A DNA stretch of 64,000 nt from Paenibacillus harenae DSM 16969 (GCF_000422465.1 NZ_KE383845.1:480241-544240); one strand, 5' to 3'; numbered from the stretch's first letter, positions 34,398 to 42,690 are shown. Translations and numbers: made by a program. The notes: generated from the letters alone by a model not told the origin.

Positions 34398-36452
34398 CTA
34401 CATATGAAGCTTTACAATCCATACATCGCGGCCCGCAAGCTCCGCTTTGCCGCCATCCATCGGACGGCCGGTCAACAGGTCAACGCCAGACCGATCGCCC
34501 AGTTCGACCGTTACGGCATCCGCGTTATGGTTGAGCACGAACAAGTACTCCTGGCCGTCCTTGGAACGAAGCGTCGTCTCCACGCCCTCCGGCGCGGAAT
34601 GAACGAGAGGTTTGATACCGCGGGAGGAACATAGCTGCGAGAGCCAATCTTGAAGGAACGCCGCCTCCGGGCTCGTGGCCAAGTACCAGGCTTCGCCTGC
34701 GCCGAACTTGTTAACGGTAAGCGCCGGCATGCCGCGATAGAAATCGTCGCCGTACACCGCCTTCACTTCGGCGCCTTCCGAGTGGATCAAGTCGCAGAGC
34801 ATGCCGCATTCGTATTCCGGCTTCAAGCCGGAAGCGCCATCCGGTAAGACAATCCGGTTGCGCTGGCTGGGAAGCAAGGCATCGATGTCTTCCGCCCATA
34901 TGCCGAGCAGCTTCCGCAGCTCGCCGGGATAGCCGCCCGTTTTCACAAGATCGTTTTCGTCTACGATGCCGCTGAAGAAGGTCGTGATGAGCGCGCCGCC
35001 TGATTGTACATAGTTCTCGAGCTTATCCGCTATACCCTGCTTCACCATATACATAACGGGCGCAATGACGAGGTCGTAACCGCTAAGATCGGCTTCCACG
35101 CTGACGACGTCCGCCGCGATTCCCGATCGGTAAAGCGCATCGTAGAACTTGTGCGCTTCGTCCACATAACGAAGGGCAATGGTCGGACCGCTGGACATTT
35201 CAACTGCCCACCAGTTTTCCCAGTCGAACAGAATGGCGACTTTGGCCTCGACCCGGGCATCCAGGAGCGTATCGCCGAGCTTCCCGAGCTCCGCGCCAAG
35301 CTGGGCGCATTCGCGGAATACGCGGGTATGCTCGTGGCCGACATGCTCGATAACGGCTCCGTGATATTTTTCGCAGGCGCCGATCGACCGGCGAAGCTGG
35401 AAGAACAGAATCGTATCCGCGCCTCTGGCTACCGCTTGGTAGCTCCATAGCCGCATGACGCCCGGGCGCTTAAGCGAGTTGTAAGGCTGCCAGTTTTGCT
35501 GGCTCGGCGTCTGCTCCATAAGCATGAACGGCTGACCGTCCTTCAGGCCGCGCATCAGATCGTGCATCATGCCCGTGTAGCTGTGCGGCGTATCGAAACG
35601 CGGATAGTTGTCCCACGATACGACGTCCATGTGCTTCGCCCATTTATGGTAGTCGAGCTTCTTGAAGGCGCCCATCAAATTCGTCGTGACGGGAATGTCC
35701 GGCGTATGCTTTTTGACCGCTTCATATTCAAGCTTGTAGCAGTCGAGCAGGCTGTCGGAATGGAAGCGGATATAGTCGAGCGAGATGCCCTGGAAGTTCG
35801 TTTCCGTCCGTCCGTTCGCGCCGGCCCATTCCTCGCTGAGGCCGCTTGGCAAGACGATGTCTTCCCAGTCGTGGAACGTATGACCCCAGAATCCGGTATT
35901 CCAGGCGCGATTCACCTCGTCCAGCGTGCCGTAACGCGCTTTCGCCCATTCGCGGAAAGCCGCTTCGCAGTTGTCGCAGTAGCAATTCCCGGCACCGCCG
36001 TATTCGTTGTTGATATGCCAAATGAGCAGAGCCGGATGGCCCTTGTAGCGCTCCGCGAGCTTCTCCGCCATACGCACCGCATACTTGCGATAGGTTGGGC
36101 TGTTCGGGCAGGAGTTGTGGCGTCCGCCGAATTTGCGTTTGCGGCCGTTGAAGTCGACTTGAAGAACGTCCGGGTATTTGCGCGCCATCCAAGCGGGATG
36201 CGCCGCCGTGCTTGTCGCGAGACAGACGCCGATTCCGTCCGCGTGAAGCTTGTCCATCATCTCGTCGAGCCAGCCGAAATCGTAGGTTTCCTCGTCGGGT
36301 TGGTTTTTCGCCCAAGCGAATACATTGAGCGTCGCCACGTCAATGCCGGCTAGCTTGAACATGCGTAAATCTTCGTCCCAAATCGGCTTCTCCCATTGGT
36401 CGGGGTTGTAATCGCCGCCGTACCAAATTTTCGGTTTTTTTGTGTTAATCAT
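34398..36452 (-). CDS. Beta-galactosidase, GH42 (YesZ type)
   Basis: The 684-residue protein starts at the ATG behind GAGGTG; upstream codons in the frame lack a ribosome binding site. It has the GH42 start IWYGGDYNPDQW, the acid/base Glu in WHINNEYGG, the Cys cluster NCYCDNCEAAF of the zinc-binding type and the nucleophile Glu in FMLMEQTPSQQNW, followed by a trimerisation-like domain. No signal peptide. It should release galactose from galactan side chains of rhamnogalacturonan-I, as YesZ does. It leads the GH42-GH105 operon and is divergent from an AraC-type gene. Confidence 0.9.
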   Translation of the reverse strand: MINTKKPKIWYGGDYNPDQWEKPIWDEDLRMFKLAGIDVATLNVFAWAKNQPDEETYDFGWLDEMMDKLHADGIGVCLATSTAAHPAWMARKYPDVLQVDFNGRKRKFGGRHNSCPNSPTYRKYAVRMAEKLAERYKGHPALLIWHINNEYGGAGNCYCDNCEAAFREWAKARYGTLDEVNRAWNTGFWGHTFHDWEDIVLPSGLSEEWAGANGRTETNFQGISLDYIRFHSDSLLDCYKLEYEAVKKHTPDIPVTTNLMGAFKKLDYHKWAKHMDVVSWDNYPRFDTPHSYTGMMHDLMRGLKDGQPFMLMEQTPSQQNWQPYNSLKRPGVMRLWSYQAVARGADTILFFQLRRSIGACEKYHGAVIEHVGHEHTRVFRECAQLGAELGKLGDTLLDARVEAKVAILFDWENWWAVEMSSGPTIALRYVDEAHKFYDALYRSGIAADVVSVEADLSGYDLVIAPVMYMVKQGIADKLENYVQSGGALITTFFSGIVDENDLVKTGGYPGELRKLLGIWAEDIDALLPSQRNRIVLPDGASGLKPEYECGMLCDLIHSEGAEVKAVYGDDFYRGMPALTVNKFGAGEAWYLATSPEAAFLQDWLSQLCSSRGIKPLVHSAPEGVETTLRSKDGQEYLFVLNHNADAVTVELGDRSGVDLLTGRPMDGGKAELAGRDVWIVKLHM

Positions 36453-36573
36453 CTTGCCACACCTCGTCTTATATGATAAAACTGCATTTGATAACTTTAT
36501 ATTATGGCTTATAATGACTATATCCAATATAAAAAAAGTGTAGAAGCATATAAGAATATGGAGGTTTTATAAG
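36453..36573. promoter_or_regulatory. Divergent promoter region of the GH42 operon and AraC gene
   Basis: This very AT-rich stretch has several near-repeats of TTATA and TATAA (TTATATTATGGCTTATAATG around 36499-36518), suitable for two promoters and for the two half-sites an AraC-type activator would need. Exact operator not assigned. Confidence 0.45.
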
Positions 36574-37425
36574 ATGCGCCTCGTCGTTCCCGCCTCCCCC
36601 GCGGAATTGCTGCCCTTGCAGCTGGAAACGATTGGTATCAAACACGACCAAGAGACGATCGACCGGCCGAATGGCTATCCCTATTACCATTGGCTTCAGA
36701 CGCTGGAAGGAGAAGGCGAGCTCTCGATGAACGGACGCAGCTGGAGAATGACGGATCGGTCGGGCGTCCTTCTCGCGCCGGGGACGCCTCATCGATATGA
36801 AGCCAGAGGCGGCCGGTGGCTGACCGGCTTCATCACCTTTCATGGAAGCTCGGCCGCAAGCATCGTGCAATCGCTCGGCTGGAGCATCGCCGAACGCTTT
36901 CAATGGGAAGCGGTCAACGATCAGATTACGGGCGAGCTGGAAAGCTTGCTGTCGTTCGCAGAAGCAGGCGGCGATCCGTCGGGATGGCGGTACTCCGCGG
37001 ATTTGTACCGGTTCCTGACGCGGCTCCGGACCGATGCCCGCACGGACAACCGGCCGTCCATGTCGACGCGGCTGGGGCGAATCCAAGGTCTGTTAGATTG
37101 GCTTGAAAAAGAATTCGCCAACCCGGGAATCGGATTAGCGGAGATGGCGACGCAGCTCGGCATCGGCGAACGGCAGCTGAACGAAAGATTTCGCGAGCTG
37201 TTCGGCCAGACGGCATACGCTTATTTGATTCAGCTGCGGCTCCGCAAGGCGAAGGAATGGCTTCCTTCCCGTCCGGATTGGACCGTGCGCTGCATCGGTG
37301 AAGCGGTCGGGTTCCGCGACGCGAGCCACTTCGTGGCCACGTTCCGCCAGAAGGAAGGCATGACGCCGGATGCGTACCGGAAGCTATATGGTTCGGGAAC
37401 TGTTTCAGGATTCAATCCGAAGTGA
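36574..37425 (+). CDS. AraC-family regulator of the GH42-GH105 operon
   Basis: The 283-residue protein has an N-terminal cupin-like sugar-binding half (WLQTLEGEGELSMNGRSW, LAPGTPHRYEA). The C-terminal AraC domain has GLAEMATQLGIGERQLNERF and CIGEAVGFRDASHFVATFR as its two helix-turn-helix motifs. ATGGAGG precedes the ATG. Divergence from the GH42-GH105 operon makes it the likely local activator, responding to a rhamnogalacturonan breakdown sugar. Its 3' end lies tail to tail against a truncated MalT-like gene. Confidence 0.87.
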   Translation: MRLVVPASPAELLPLQLETIGIKHDQETIDRPNGYPYYHWLQTLEGEGELSMNGRSWRMTDRSGVLLAPGTPHRYEARGGRWLTGFITFHGSSAASIVQSLGWSIAERFQWEAVNDQITGELESLLSFAEAGGDPSGWRYSADLYRFLTRLRTDARTDNRPSMSTRLGRIQGLLDWLEKEFANPGIGLAEMATQLGIGERQLNERFRELFGQTAYAYLIQLRLRKAKEWLPSRPDWTVRCIGEAVGFRDASHFVATFRQKEGMTPDAYRKLYGSGTVSGFNPK

Positions 37426-37469
37426 CATGCTCCCGCCGCTTTAGAAGTGGAGGCTTGGAGTATGAACGA

Positions 37470-38087
37470 CCTTAGCCCCATTACCCTGACCAGAAAATCG
37501 GATGCTTCGGAAGATGTAAATCGCAAGTCGCCGGCGCGCACTTCGTTTAATTGATTCAGGACACGCATTCGGGATATAGACAATCGGGGGTCTTCGCGGG
37601 CGATGACGGCGAGATGCATCTGGGATGGAAGGTGGTCAAGCAGAAAATTGACAATGTGATCTACCGATGAGGCATGAATCACGTGATAGTCGTCGAGTAC
37701 GAGGATGAAAGGTTCAAGAACGTTAGAGATGGCATTGATCAGGTTCGTCATCAAAGATGGGATCGGCGGCGGCTGCGGGGATTGCAGCAACGGAAACATG
37801 CCTTCCCCGAAAGGCACCCCCGCTTTTTGCAGAGCAGCAACAAGATAGGTCAAAAAACGCAAGGGATCGTTATCTCCCACGTCGAGAGACAACCAAGAAA
37901 CCGGTTGCGTTAGACCGCAGAGCCATTCACAGACCGCCGTCGTTTTGCCGAAGCCCGCCGATGCGGAGACAAGCGTCAGCTTGCGATGCTTGCCTGTATT
38001 CAAACGTTCGGTCAGGCGGGGACGGTGAATCCGGTTTAACCGAAGCGGAGGCATATTGAGTTTGGTGGATATAATTGGTATAAGCAT
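37470..38087 (-). pseudogene. N-terminal fragment of a MalT-like (LAL) regulator
   Basis: From an ATG at 38087 the frame reads MLIPIISTKLNMPPLRLNRI, the Walker A SASAGFGKTTAVCEW, the Walker B ILVLDDYHVIHAS and REDPRLSISRMRVLNQLNE. It closely parallels residues 3-215 of the intact regulator at 29.1-31.8 kb. Homology stops abruptly after SDFLVRVMG near 37470, and the open frame then only mirrors the AraC gene in antisense. About 700 C-terminal residues, including the DNA-binding domain, are missing. It is a deletion or recombination remnant. Confidence 0.82.
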
Positions 38088-38165
38088 ACATTCATTATAT
38101 GATCCTGCTGCTTTCACCGTCAACATTCCCGCGCCGCTACTCAGACGCAAACTCAGCGAAACGGT

Positions 38166-38570
38166 TTATTCAACGCCATTCTTCCATACCCAAGCGTTCC
38201 AAATAATAATCAGCAGACAAATCGTCTCAATGGATGCAAAAAATATATAGTGAAGATAAGCCGATCCGCCGCCAATAACGAATATTATCGTGATTATAGC
38301 AGCAATCATGTTGGTCCAACGGTTTATTTTATAACTTAATGCCCTGGATAAAAAGATCATCATAATTGGAATCTCTATTAGAATTGCAAATACCAGCAGC
38401 AAGCCTTGATTCACTTGAATTTCCATTGTCCCTTCTACAATATCTTTCATGAATCCGGGTGTGATAAAACTGAGGATATCCGCAAAAGCCATATTAAACA
38501 TGACTATAATCCATAATGTTGAAAGCTTAACCTTCACTCCCATTTTTTGAGTTTGTTTCAGTTGATTCAT
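38166..38570 (-). CDS. Small integral membrane protein, DUF6326-like
   Basis: The 134-residue protein has four hydrophobic helices (STLWIIVMFNMAFADILSF, GLLLVFAILIEIPIMMIFL, MIAAIITIIFVIGGG, ETICLLIIIWNAWVW) and a short basic N-terminus. AAGGAG lies ten bases before the ATG. It resembles DUF6326 proteins of unknown function. The DNA is AT-rich compared with the GH42 region. It is separate from the neighbouring remnant. Confidence 0.7.
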   Translation of the reverse strand: MNQLKQTQKMGVKVKLSTLWIIVMFNMAFADILSFITPGFMKDIVEGTMEIQVNQGLLLVFAILIEIPIMMIFLSRALSYKINRWTNMIAAIITIIFVIGGGSAYLHYIFFASIETICLLIIIWNAWVWKNGVE

Positions 38571-39127
38571 TGTTTCTCTTCTCCTTCCATTTAAGTTGTT
38601 TTTCGGGTCTTCCGCTCAGACCGTTGTTGTCGCGCATACTGAGATTCCGGAGAGCCGGATCGTTCATAAACATTCGCTTTCAAGGAAGATTCCAGCACCA
38701 CGGATTACGTTATGATGTTTTACAATTAGTGTAAACACAAGACGTAAGGCCGTAAAGATACTTTAGTACTGTCTAGACCTTTGAACACAAGCAACATGCC
38801 CTTCTAAATGCGTTAGTAATTATATGCCGTTAAACGGTAAACTATCGCGTATGGAACGCCCTGCCTTTATTCAATGTCTCCTAGAACTCCAAAATAATCT
38901 TCAATGAGAACGAAGCATTCTCCATTCTTTGCTCTCGAATCACTGAAATATTATCAATACCTACCTTCTAACATTGACATCAGACTGGTTTACAAAAGAC
39001 TTTATTCCCATATTCCCGCAGAAAGAGGAAGATTGATCAACTCGATTCGGTGATATCATTCTCCAGTATAAATTCCGCTAAAACGCCTTGTTGAAATCAC
39101 CATGATATGGTACATTATGTACAAATT
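38571..39127. other. Intergenic region with two palindromes
   Basis: No intact gene is seen. TTTACA-ATTAG-TGTAAA (38719-38735) is a perfect inverted repeat, and GTACAT-T-ATGTAC (39110-39122) is another, shortly before the leader hairpin of the gene at 39228. A short minus-strand open piece near 38860-38950 (GECFVLIEDYFGVLGDIE, then stop) could be the tail of a lost gene, but I cannot assign it. Confidence 0.4.
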
Positions 39128-39135
39128 CACGGTGT

Positions 39136-39210
39136 GAAGCACATACCGCTTTGATACGGCGCTCCTCTTGGAGCACGATCGTATCGGGGCGGTTTTTTTA
39201 TGTGCTCTTC
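39136..39210 (+). promoter_or_regulatory. Leader hairpin with internal T run (possible attenuator)
   Basis: A multi-step stem lies just upstream of the gene at 39228: GAAGCACATA pairs with TATGTGC plus the adjoining CTTC, ACCGC with GCGGT, GATACG with CGTATC, and GCTCC with GGAGC around TCTT. The inner part ends at 39192 and is followed by seven T (39193-39199), so the inner hairpin alone is a terminator, while the outermost pairing spans the T run. This arrangement suits transcription attenuation. No known riboswitch class is recognised. Confidence 0.6.
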
Positions 39211-39227
39211 ATAAGGAAGGTGAAGAG

Positions 39228-39884
39228 ATGAGTTTGTTGTTTGAAGAGGTCTATGGTCACTGGATAAGCAAACAGTTAGAAGAGGAGAAAAATCCCAGAC
39301 GAAGAGAACTCCTAAGGAAAGGGTTGAGTCACGGAACCGTCATATTTCTGCGCTCGATATGGTTTCCCGCCATTGGAAATCTGGACGATCTATACGCTGA
39401 GTATGAGGTACGCGACTTGAACAACAGATATCGTTATCTGGATCTTGCTTATATGCCGGGAGGCGCGAAAGGCTGCATTGAGATTCAGGATTTTCGCACT
39501 CATGCCAGAGATATCGAAACAGGCCGGTTCAAGGATCTGTGTATGAAGCAAGCCTTTCTGGTCCTTGATGATTGGTTCTTTCTGCCCGTCGCTTACTTGT
39601 CTGTCCGCGACGATCCAGGCGTTTGCAAACAATTGGTTCTTTCCTTTGTCGGGAAGTTCCTGTCTATTGACGTGACATCTAATCTGAATTGGGCGGAAGC
39701 GGAAACGTTACGATTTGCTCGCAGATTGATGCGTACTTTTGAGCCGCGAGAGCTTGCAGCTCATCTGCTGCTTTCGGAGAACCGCACCCGAGTTGTACTT
39801 CGTCATCTTGTGGTCAAGAAGCTGGTGATTGTAGCGAGCGGAAAACAACGATACCGTACATATCGGCTGAGCAACGAGCTCTAA
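39228..39884 (+). CDS. Uncharacterised protein with nuclease-like core and C-terminal winged helix
   Basis: The 218-residue protein starts at the ATG behind GGAAGGTG. In the middle, YLDLAYMPGGAKG followed by CIEIQDFRTHARDIE has the D-x(n)-E-x-Q spacing of PD-(D/E)XK nuclease folds, such as Vsr- or TnsA-like proteins. The C-terminus (about 165-218; LAAHLLLSENRTRVVLRHLV then VASGKQRYRTYRLSNE) looks like a winged helix. The N-terminus is charged and helical. A DNA-binding regulator or a nuclease is possible; neither is proven. It is flanked by a leader hairpin upstream and an unusual repeat region downstream. Confidence 0.55.
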   Translation: MSLLFEEVYGHWISKQLEEEKNPRRRELLRKGLSHGTVIFLRSIWFPAIGNLDDLYAEYEVRDLNNRYRYLDLAYMPGGAKGCIEIQDFRTHARDIETGRFKDLCMKQAFLVLDDWFFLPVAYLSVRDDPGVCKQLVLSFVGKFLSIDVTSNLNWAEAETLRFARRLMRTFEPRELAAHLLLSENRTRVVLRHLVVKKLVIVASGKQRYRTYRLSNEL

Positions 39885-39888
39885 TGGT

Positions 39889-40073
39889 CTAACGGTTGCC
39901 ACAGTCGTTATTCGCCCAAAAAAGCCGTTCTTGAAAACCTAACGGTTATAATCACCGCTATCTGTGCCACTAATAACCCAACTCATTAGAAAACAAGGAA
40001 ATAGCGTCTATGACAACCGTTAAATCATGAAAGAGACTAAAATCGGCGAATTAACGGTTGTGGCAACCATTAG
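39889..40073. repeat. Nested inverted repeats: four copies of an AACGGTTG motif
   Basis: A motif of about 28 bp beginning YTAAYGGTTG occurs four times: plus strand at 39889-39916 and 39939-39968, minus strand at 39997-40023 and 40045-40073. Copies 1 and 4 pair with each other (TCTAACGGTTGCCACA against TCTAATGGTTGCCACA, both ending TTCGCC), and copies 2 and 3 pair inside them. The result is a long two-layer hairpin of about 185 bases, starting four bases after the stop of the gene at 39228. It resembles a REP- or MITE-type palindromic element. No transposase is present. Confidence 0.7.
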
Positions 40074-40177
40074 AAATGCTATACTCCCTGTACACGGGAC
40101 TAAAACCGGGATTCGCCCCTTTCGGGGTAGCCAAAAGAGGTATAACCGGTCTCCCGAGCCACCTCTGTGCTTTTTTA

Positions 40178-40296
40178 TGGAGCCAAGGGGGACTCGCCTT
40201 CCTTTTGGTGGAGCCTAAGGGGACTGAACCCCGGGGTTCGCCTTCCTTTTGGTGGAGCTTAGGGGGACTGAGCCCCGGGGTTCGCCTTCCTTTTGG
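40178..40296 (-). repeat. 44-bp tandem repeats built from a tRNA 3' end
   Basis: On the minus strand GCTCCACCAAAAGGAAGGCGA begins a unit repeated with an exact 44-base period (CCA ends at 40294, 40250 and 40206), followed by a shortened, altered unit near 40178. Each unit also carries GGGG-YTCAGTC-CCC, which has the shape of a tRNA T-arm, followed by the acceptor strand and CCA. The array starts at the 3' end of the tRNA-Ala-like sequence at 40294-40370. Confidence 0.75.
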
Positions 40297-40370
40297 TGGA
40301 GCCAAGAGGGATCGAACCCCTGACCTCATCGCTGCAAGCGAAGCACCCTCCCGGCTCTAAATTGAACCCC
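40294..40370 (-). tRNA. tRNA-Ala(TGC)-like sequence with degenerate D-arm (probable pseudo-tRNA)
   Basis: The 77-base minus-strand sequence has the layout of tRNA-Ala: acceptor GGGGTTC against TGGCTCC with G3-U70, anticodon loop CTTGCAG with anticodon TGC, T-arm AGGGG-TTCGATC-CCTCT, discriminator A and an encoded CCA. The D-stem (TTTA against GGGT) barely pairs, the anticodon stem has a T-T mismatch and the acceptor stem relies on wobbles. The 3' half is therefore tRNA-like and the 5' half worn. It is followed by tandem copies of its 3' end. Probably not functional; it could be a remnant left by recombination at a tRNA attachment site. Confidence 0.5.
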
Positions 40371-40419
40371 ACGCTCCCAATGAAGCTCTGCCGCGCGTCC
40401 GACAGCTGCGCGTGCAATA

Positions 40420-40474
40420 GAAAAAGGGTTGCCCCAAAAGTAGAAGATTCTACTTTCAGATGCAGCCCTTTTCG
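40420..40474 (-). terminator. Terminator of the Gfo/Idh oxidoreductase gene
   Basis: On the minus strand AAAAGGGCTGC pairs with GCAACCCTTTTT, enclosing a perfect inner stem AAAGTAGAA/TTCTACTTT, and ends in a T run (40421-40425). It begins immediately after the stop at 40476. Confidence 0.75.
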
Positions 40475-40475
40475 G

Positions 40476-41630
40476 TTACGCCTTATAATCGCTTCCCATT
40501 GTGATCTTGCTGCTCTGGAAATTCTCGACCGAGCCGGTCTTCTCATAGAAGTGAATGGCGTTCGCCTGGATGCCTTCGCGCGTATAGAACGGATCCTCCG
40601 GCCCGATTGGAAACCTTACGTTCTGCCCCAAGCTGGCGGCTTTGTATATGCCGATGATCAGCTCAAGCGTCCGGCGTCCGCTTTCGCCGTCGATCAGCAC
40701 CGGCGCGCCCGTCTCGATCGCGGTCAGAATATTGTCCACCTGTCCGGCGTGGCCTTCATACCGGACCTCGGGGAGGCTGTCGTACCGGGCCATAATTTCA
40801 TCAGCCAGCTGCGTATTGGGCACGGGGAAACCGTTCGGCTGCGCATTCGACGCCGTAACCTGCCACGGCGCGGATACGCGGGCCTTCGCCCCTTGGAAGA
40901 TGAGCTGCTGCTCCTCGCCATGATGGACCACCGAGCTCGTAATCTGTGCCAATGCTCCGTTCGGATAGCGCAGGATGGCGACGGATAAATCCTCCACCTC
41001 CGCGTTATCATGCGACACATTGCTCATCACCGCGAGCAGCTCGCTTGGCTGCCCCATCATCCACAGCAGGGCATCGATGTGATGGACCGCATGATTTAAC
41101 GTGCAGCCGCCGCCTTCCTTCTCCCATGTGCCGCGCCACCACAAATCATAATAGGAGTGGCCGCGCCACCAGAAGGAATCGACCTGCGCATGGACGACCG
41201 GACCGATCAGATCGGCGTCGAGTATCGATTTGAGTTTCATGAGCGGCGTTTTGAATCGATTCTGAGCGACAACCGAAAGAATTTTACCGCTTGCGCGCGC
41301 AGCCGCATTCATTAAATCGCATTCTTCCAGCGACGATGCCATCGGCTTCTCAACCAGGACGTGTTTGCCGGCTTGAAGAAAATCAATCGCGATCGGCGCA
41401 TGGGTGTACGGAGGCGTACACACCGATACCAAATCGATATCTTCGTCCAGCAGTTCCTTGTAATCTTTCACCGCCCTGGCGGAAAGCCCGTAGCGGTTAA
41501 TAACCTCCTGCGCTTTCTCTACGTAAATATCGGCGACCGCAACGATCTCGCAGCGGGAACCGAACTGCAAATACGCCCCAATGTGAGCCCCCGATATCGA
41601 GCCTGTACCAATAATCGCAACTTTTAACAT
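40476..41630 (-). CDS. Gfo/Idh/MocA family sugar oxidoreductase
   Basis: The 384-residue protein has an N-terminal Rossmann fold (VAIIGTGSISGAHIGAYL) and the family signature HVLVEKPMASSLEECD with the catalytic-site Lys. The C-terminal sheet domain contains GGCTLNHAVHHIDALLWMMG with its conserved His. It is an NAD(P)-dependent dehydrogenase of a sugar or inositol derivative; the substrate is unknown. GGGAGG lies upstream. It is divergent from an AraC-type gene, which probably controls it. Confidence 0.88.
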   Translation of the reverse strand: MLKVAIIGTGSISGAHIGAYLQFGSRCEIVAVADIYVEKAQEVINRYGLSARAVKDYKELLDEDIDLVSVCTPPYTHAPIAIDFLQAGKHVLVEKPMASSLEECDLMNAAARASGKILSVVAQNRFKTPLMKLKSILDADLIGPVVHAQVDSFWWRGHSYYDLWWRGTWEKEGGGCTLNHAVHHIDALLWMMGQPSELLAVMSNVSHDNAEVEDLSVAILRYPNGALAQITSSVVHHGEEQQLIFQGAKARVSAPWQVTASNAQPNGFPVPNTQLADEIMARYDSLPEVRYEGHAGQVDNILTAIETGAPVLIDGESGRRTLELIIGIYKAASLGQNVRFPIGPEDPFYTREGIQANAIHFYEKTGSVENFQSSKITMGSDYKA

Positions 41631-41770
41631 AAATAAGCAGCCTCCCTATTCCCGTGATGATTGCTTTGCTCACTCCACTATACCTATAATAAATAGATAA
41701 AAGTTATAGTGGATTGCGGGAAAAATAACGCTGTGTTGCGGTTGTCCGCGAACGGTTGAGGAAAGGACGG

Positions 41771-42673
41771 ATGGCGCGAATGACGATTGTTCCAAACGCC
41801 CCCATATGGGACGTTCCCCTTTATTTCGCCTATAAACGTATCAGTGCAAATAACGAGCTTAAGGAAACGTTCCACTCCCATCAAGGGATCGAAATTCTGC
41901 TGATCCATCAAGGCAGGGGAACGATGATTGTCAATCATACGCCATATGAGATTAAACCCGGAATGCTGTGCGTCTTCCAGCCCTATCAGCTTCATCATCT
42001 CCAGCTTGATTACGCCGGCGGCTGCGCCTTCGAGCGTTCGATCGCGACCTTTGAACCGACGATGTTTGAAGCTTTTTTCGAGCAATGGCCTGCGCTTCAT
42101 GCGTTCTATAAGCATATGTATTTGGGTAAGCTGTCCTCCCCGTGCATCTATGGACTGGAAGAGGCCTCGCTGCTGGACCCCGTGTTTCAGAGCATGAACG
42201 ATCGGCTGCCCGCTTTATCCAAAACGGATCAATTCGAGGAAATCTCTCTCTTCCTTGTAGCTCTGTTCCGGGCGCTCAAGACGGTCTGGCAGAAACAAAC
42301 GGAGCAGCCGATGCCTCGCCCTCCCCGGCAAACGCATCAGGCGGAGAACATATTGAAATGGATCGAAACGCATTATACGGAGCCTTTCCGATTGGACGTC
42401 ATGGCGAAAGAGCTTCATTTGTCCCCCTATCATGTATCCCATTTATTCAAGGATGCGATCGGGATCAGCATTTCCGCCTACATCTCGGCGCGCAGAGCCC
42501 ACCAAGCGGCGTGGCTGCTGGCCACGACGCATAAGCCGATCACCCTTGTCGCGGAAGAGGTCGGCATTACGAACAGCTCTTACTTTTGCAAAATGTTCAA
42601 AGCCCAGATGGGCGCGACGCCTCACCAATACCGCAAACGATTGGTGAAGCACGAGGGGCCGAAGCGTGATTGA
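41771..42673 (+). CDS. AraC-family transcriptional regulator
   Basis: The product of about 300 residues starts at the ATG behind AAAGGACGG; a TTG 15 bases earlier is possible. The N-terminal cupin (FHSHQGIEILLIHQGRG, LCVFQPYQLHHLQLD) is of the sugar-sensing type. The C-terminal domain has LDVMAKELHLSPYHVSHLF and ITLVAEEVGITNSSYFCKMF. It lies between the divergent Gfo/Idh gene and the convergent GH28-like gene and probably regulates one or both. Confidence 0.88.
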   Translation: MARMTIVPNAPIWDVPLYFAYKRISANNELKETFHSHQGIEILLIHQGRGTMIVNHTPYEIKPGMLCVFQPYQLHHLQLDYAGGCAFERSIATFEPTMFEAFFEQWPALHAFYKHMYLGKLSSPCIYGLEEASLLDPVFQSMNDRLPALSKTDQFEEISLFLVALFRALKTVWQKQTEQPMPRPPRQTHQAENILKWIETHYTEPFRLDVMAKELHLSPYHVSHLFKDAIGISISAYISARRAHQAAWLLATTHKPITLVAEEVGITNSSYFCKMFKAQMGATPHQYRKRLVKHEGPKRD

Positions 42674-42690
42674 CTCGCGCTTCGGCCCCA
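42655..42690. terminator. Hairpin between convergent AraC and GH28-like genes
   Basis: GGGGCCGAAGCG pairs with CGCTTCGGCCCC, overlapping the last codons of the AraC gene. There is no T run on either side, so it may act as a stem barrier for both messages rather than a standard terminator. Confidence 0.5.

Noticed and set aside
37230..38150. Full 306-codon frame of the truncated LAL regulator as a real gene
   Set aside because: Similarity ends near 37470; the last 80 or so codons only read the antisense of the AraC gene, and the DNA-binding domain is missing.
40206..40296. CRISPR-like interpretation of the 44-bp repeats
   Set aside because: The whole 44-bp unit is repeated, including the would-be spacer, and its sequence is tRNA-derived.
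40293..40988. 231-codon plus-strand frame starting VEPRGIEPLTSSLQAK
   Set aside because: Its N-terminus is the antisense translation of the tRNA-Ala-like sequence, a well-known spurious ORF, and the rest mirrors the Gfo/Idh gene.
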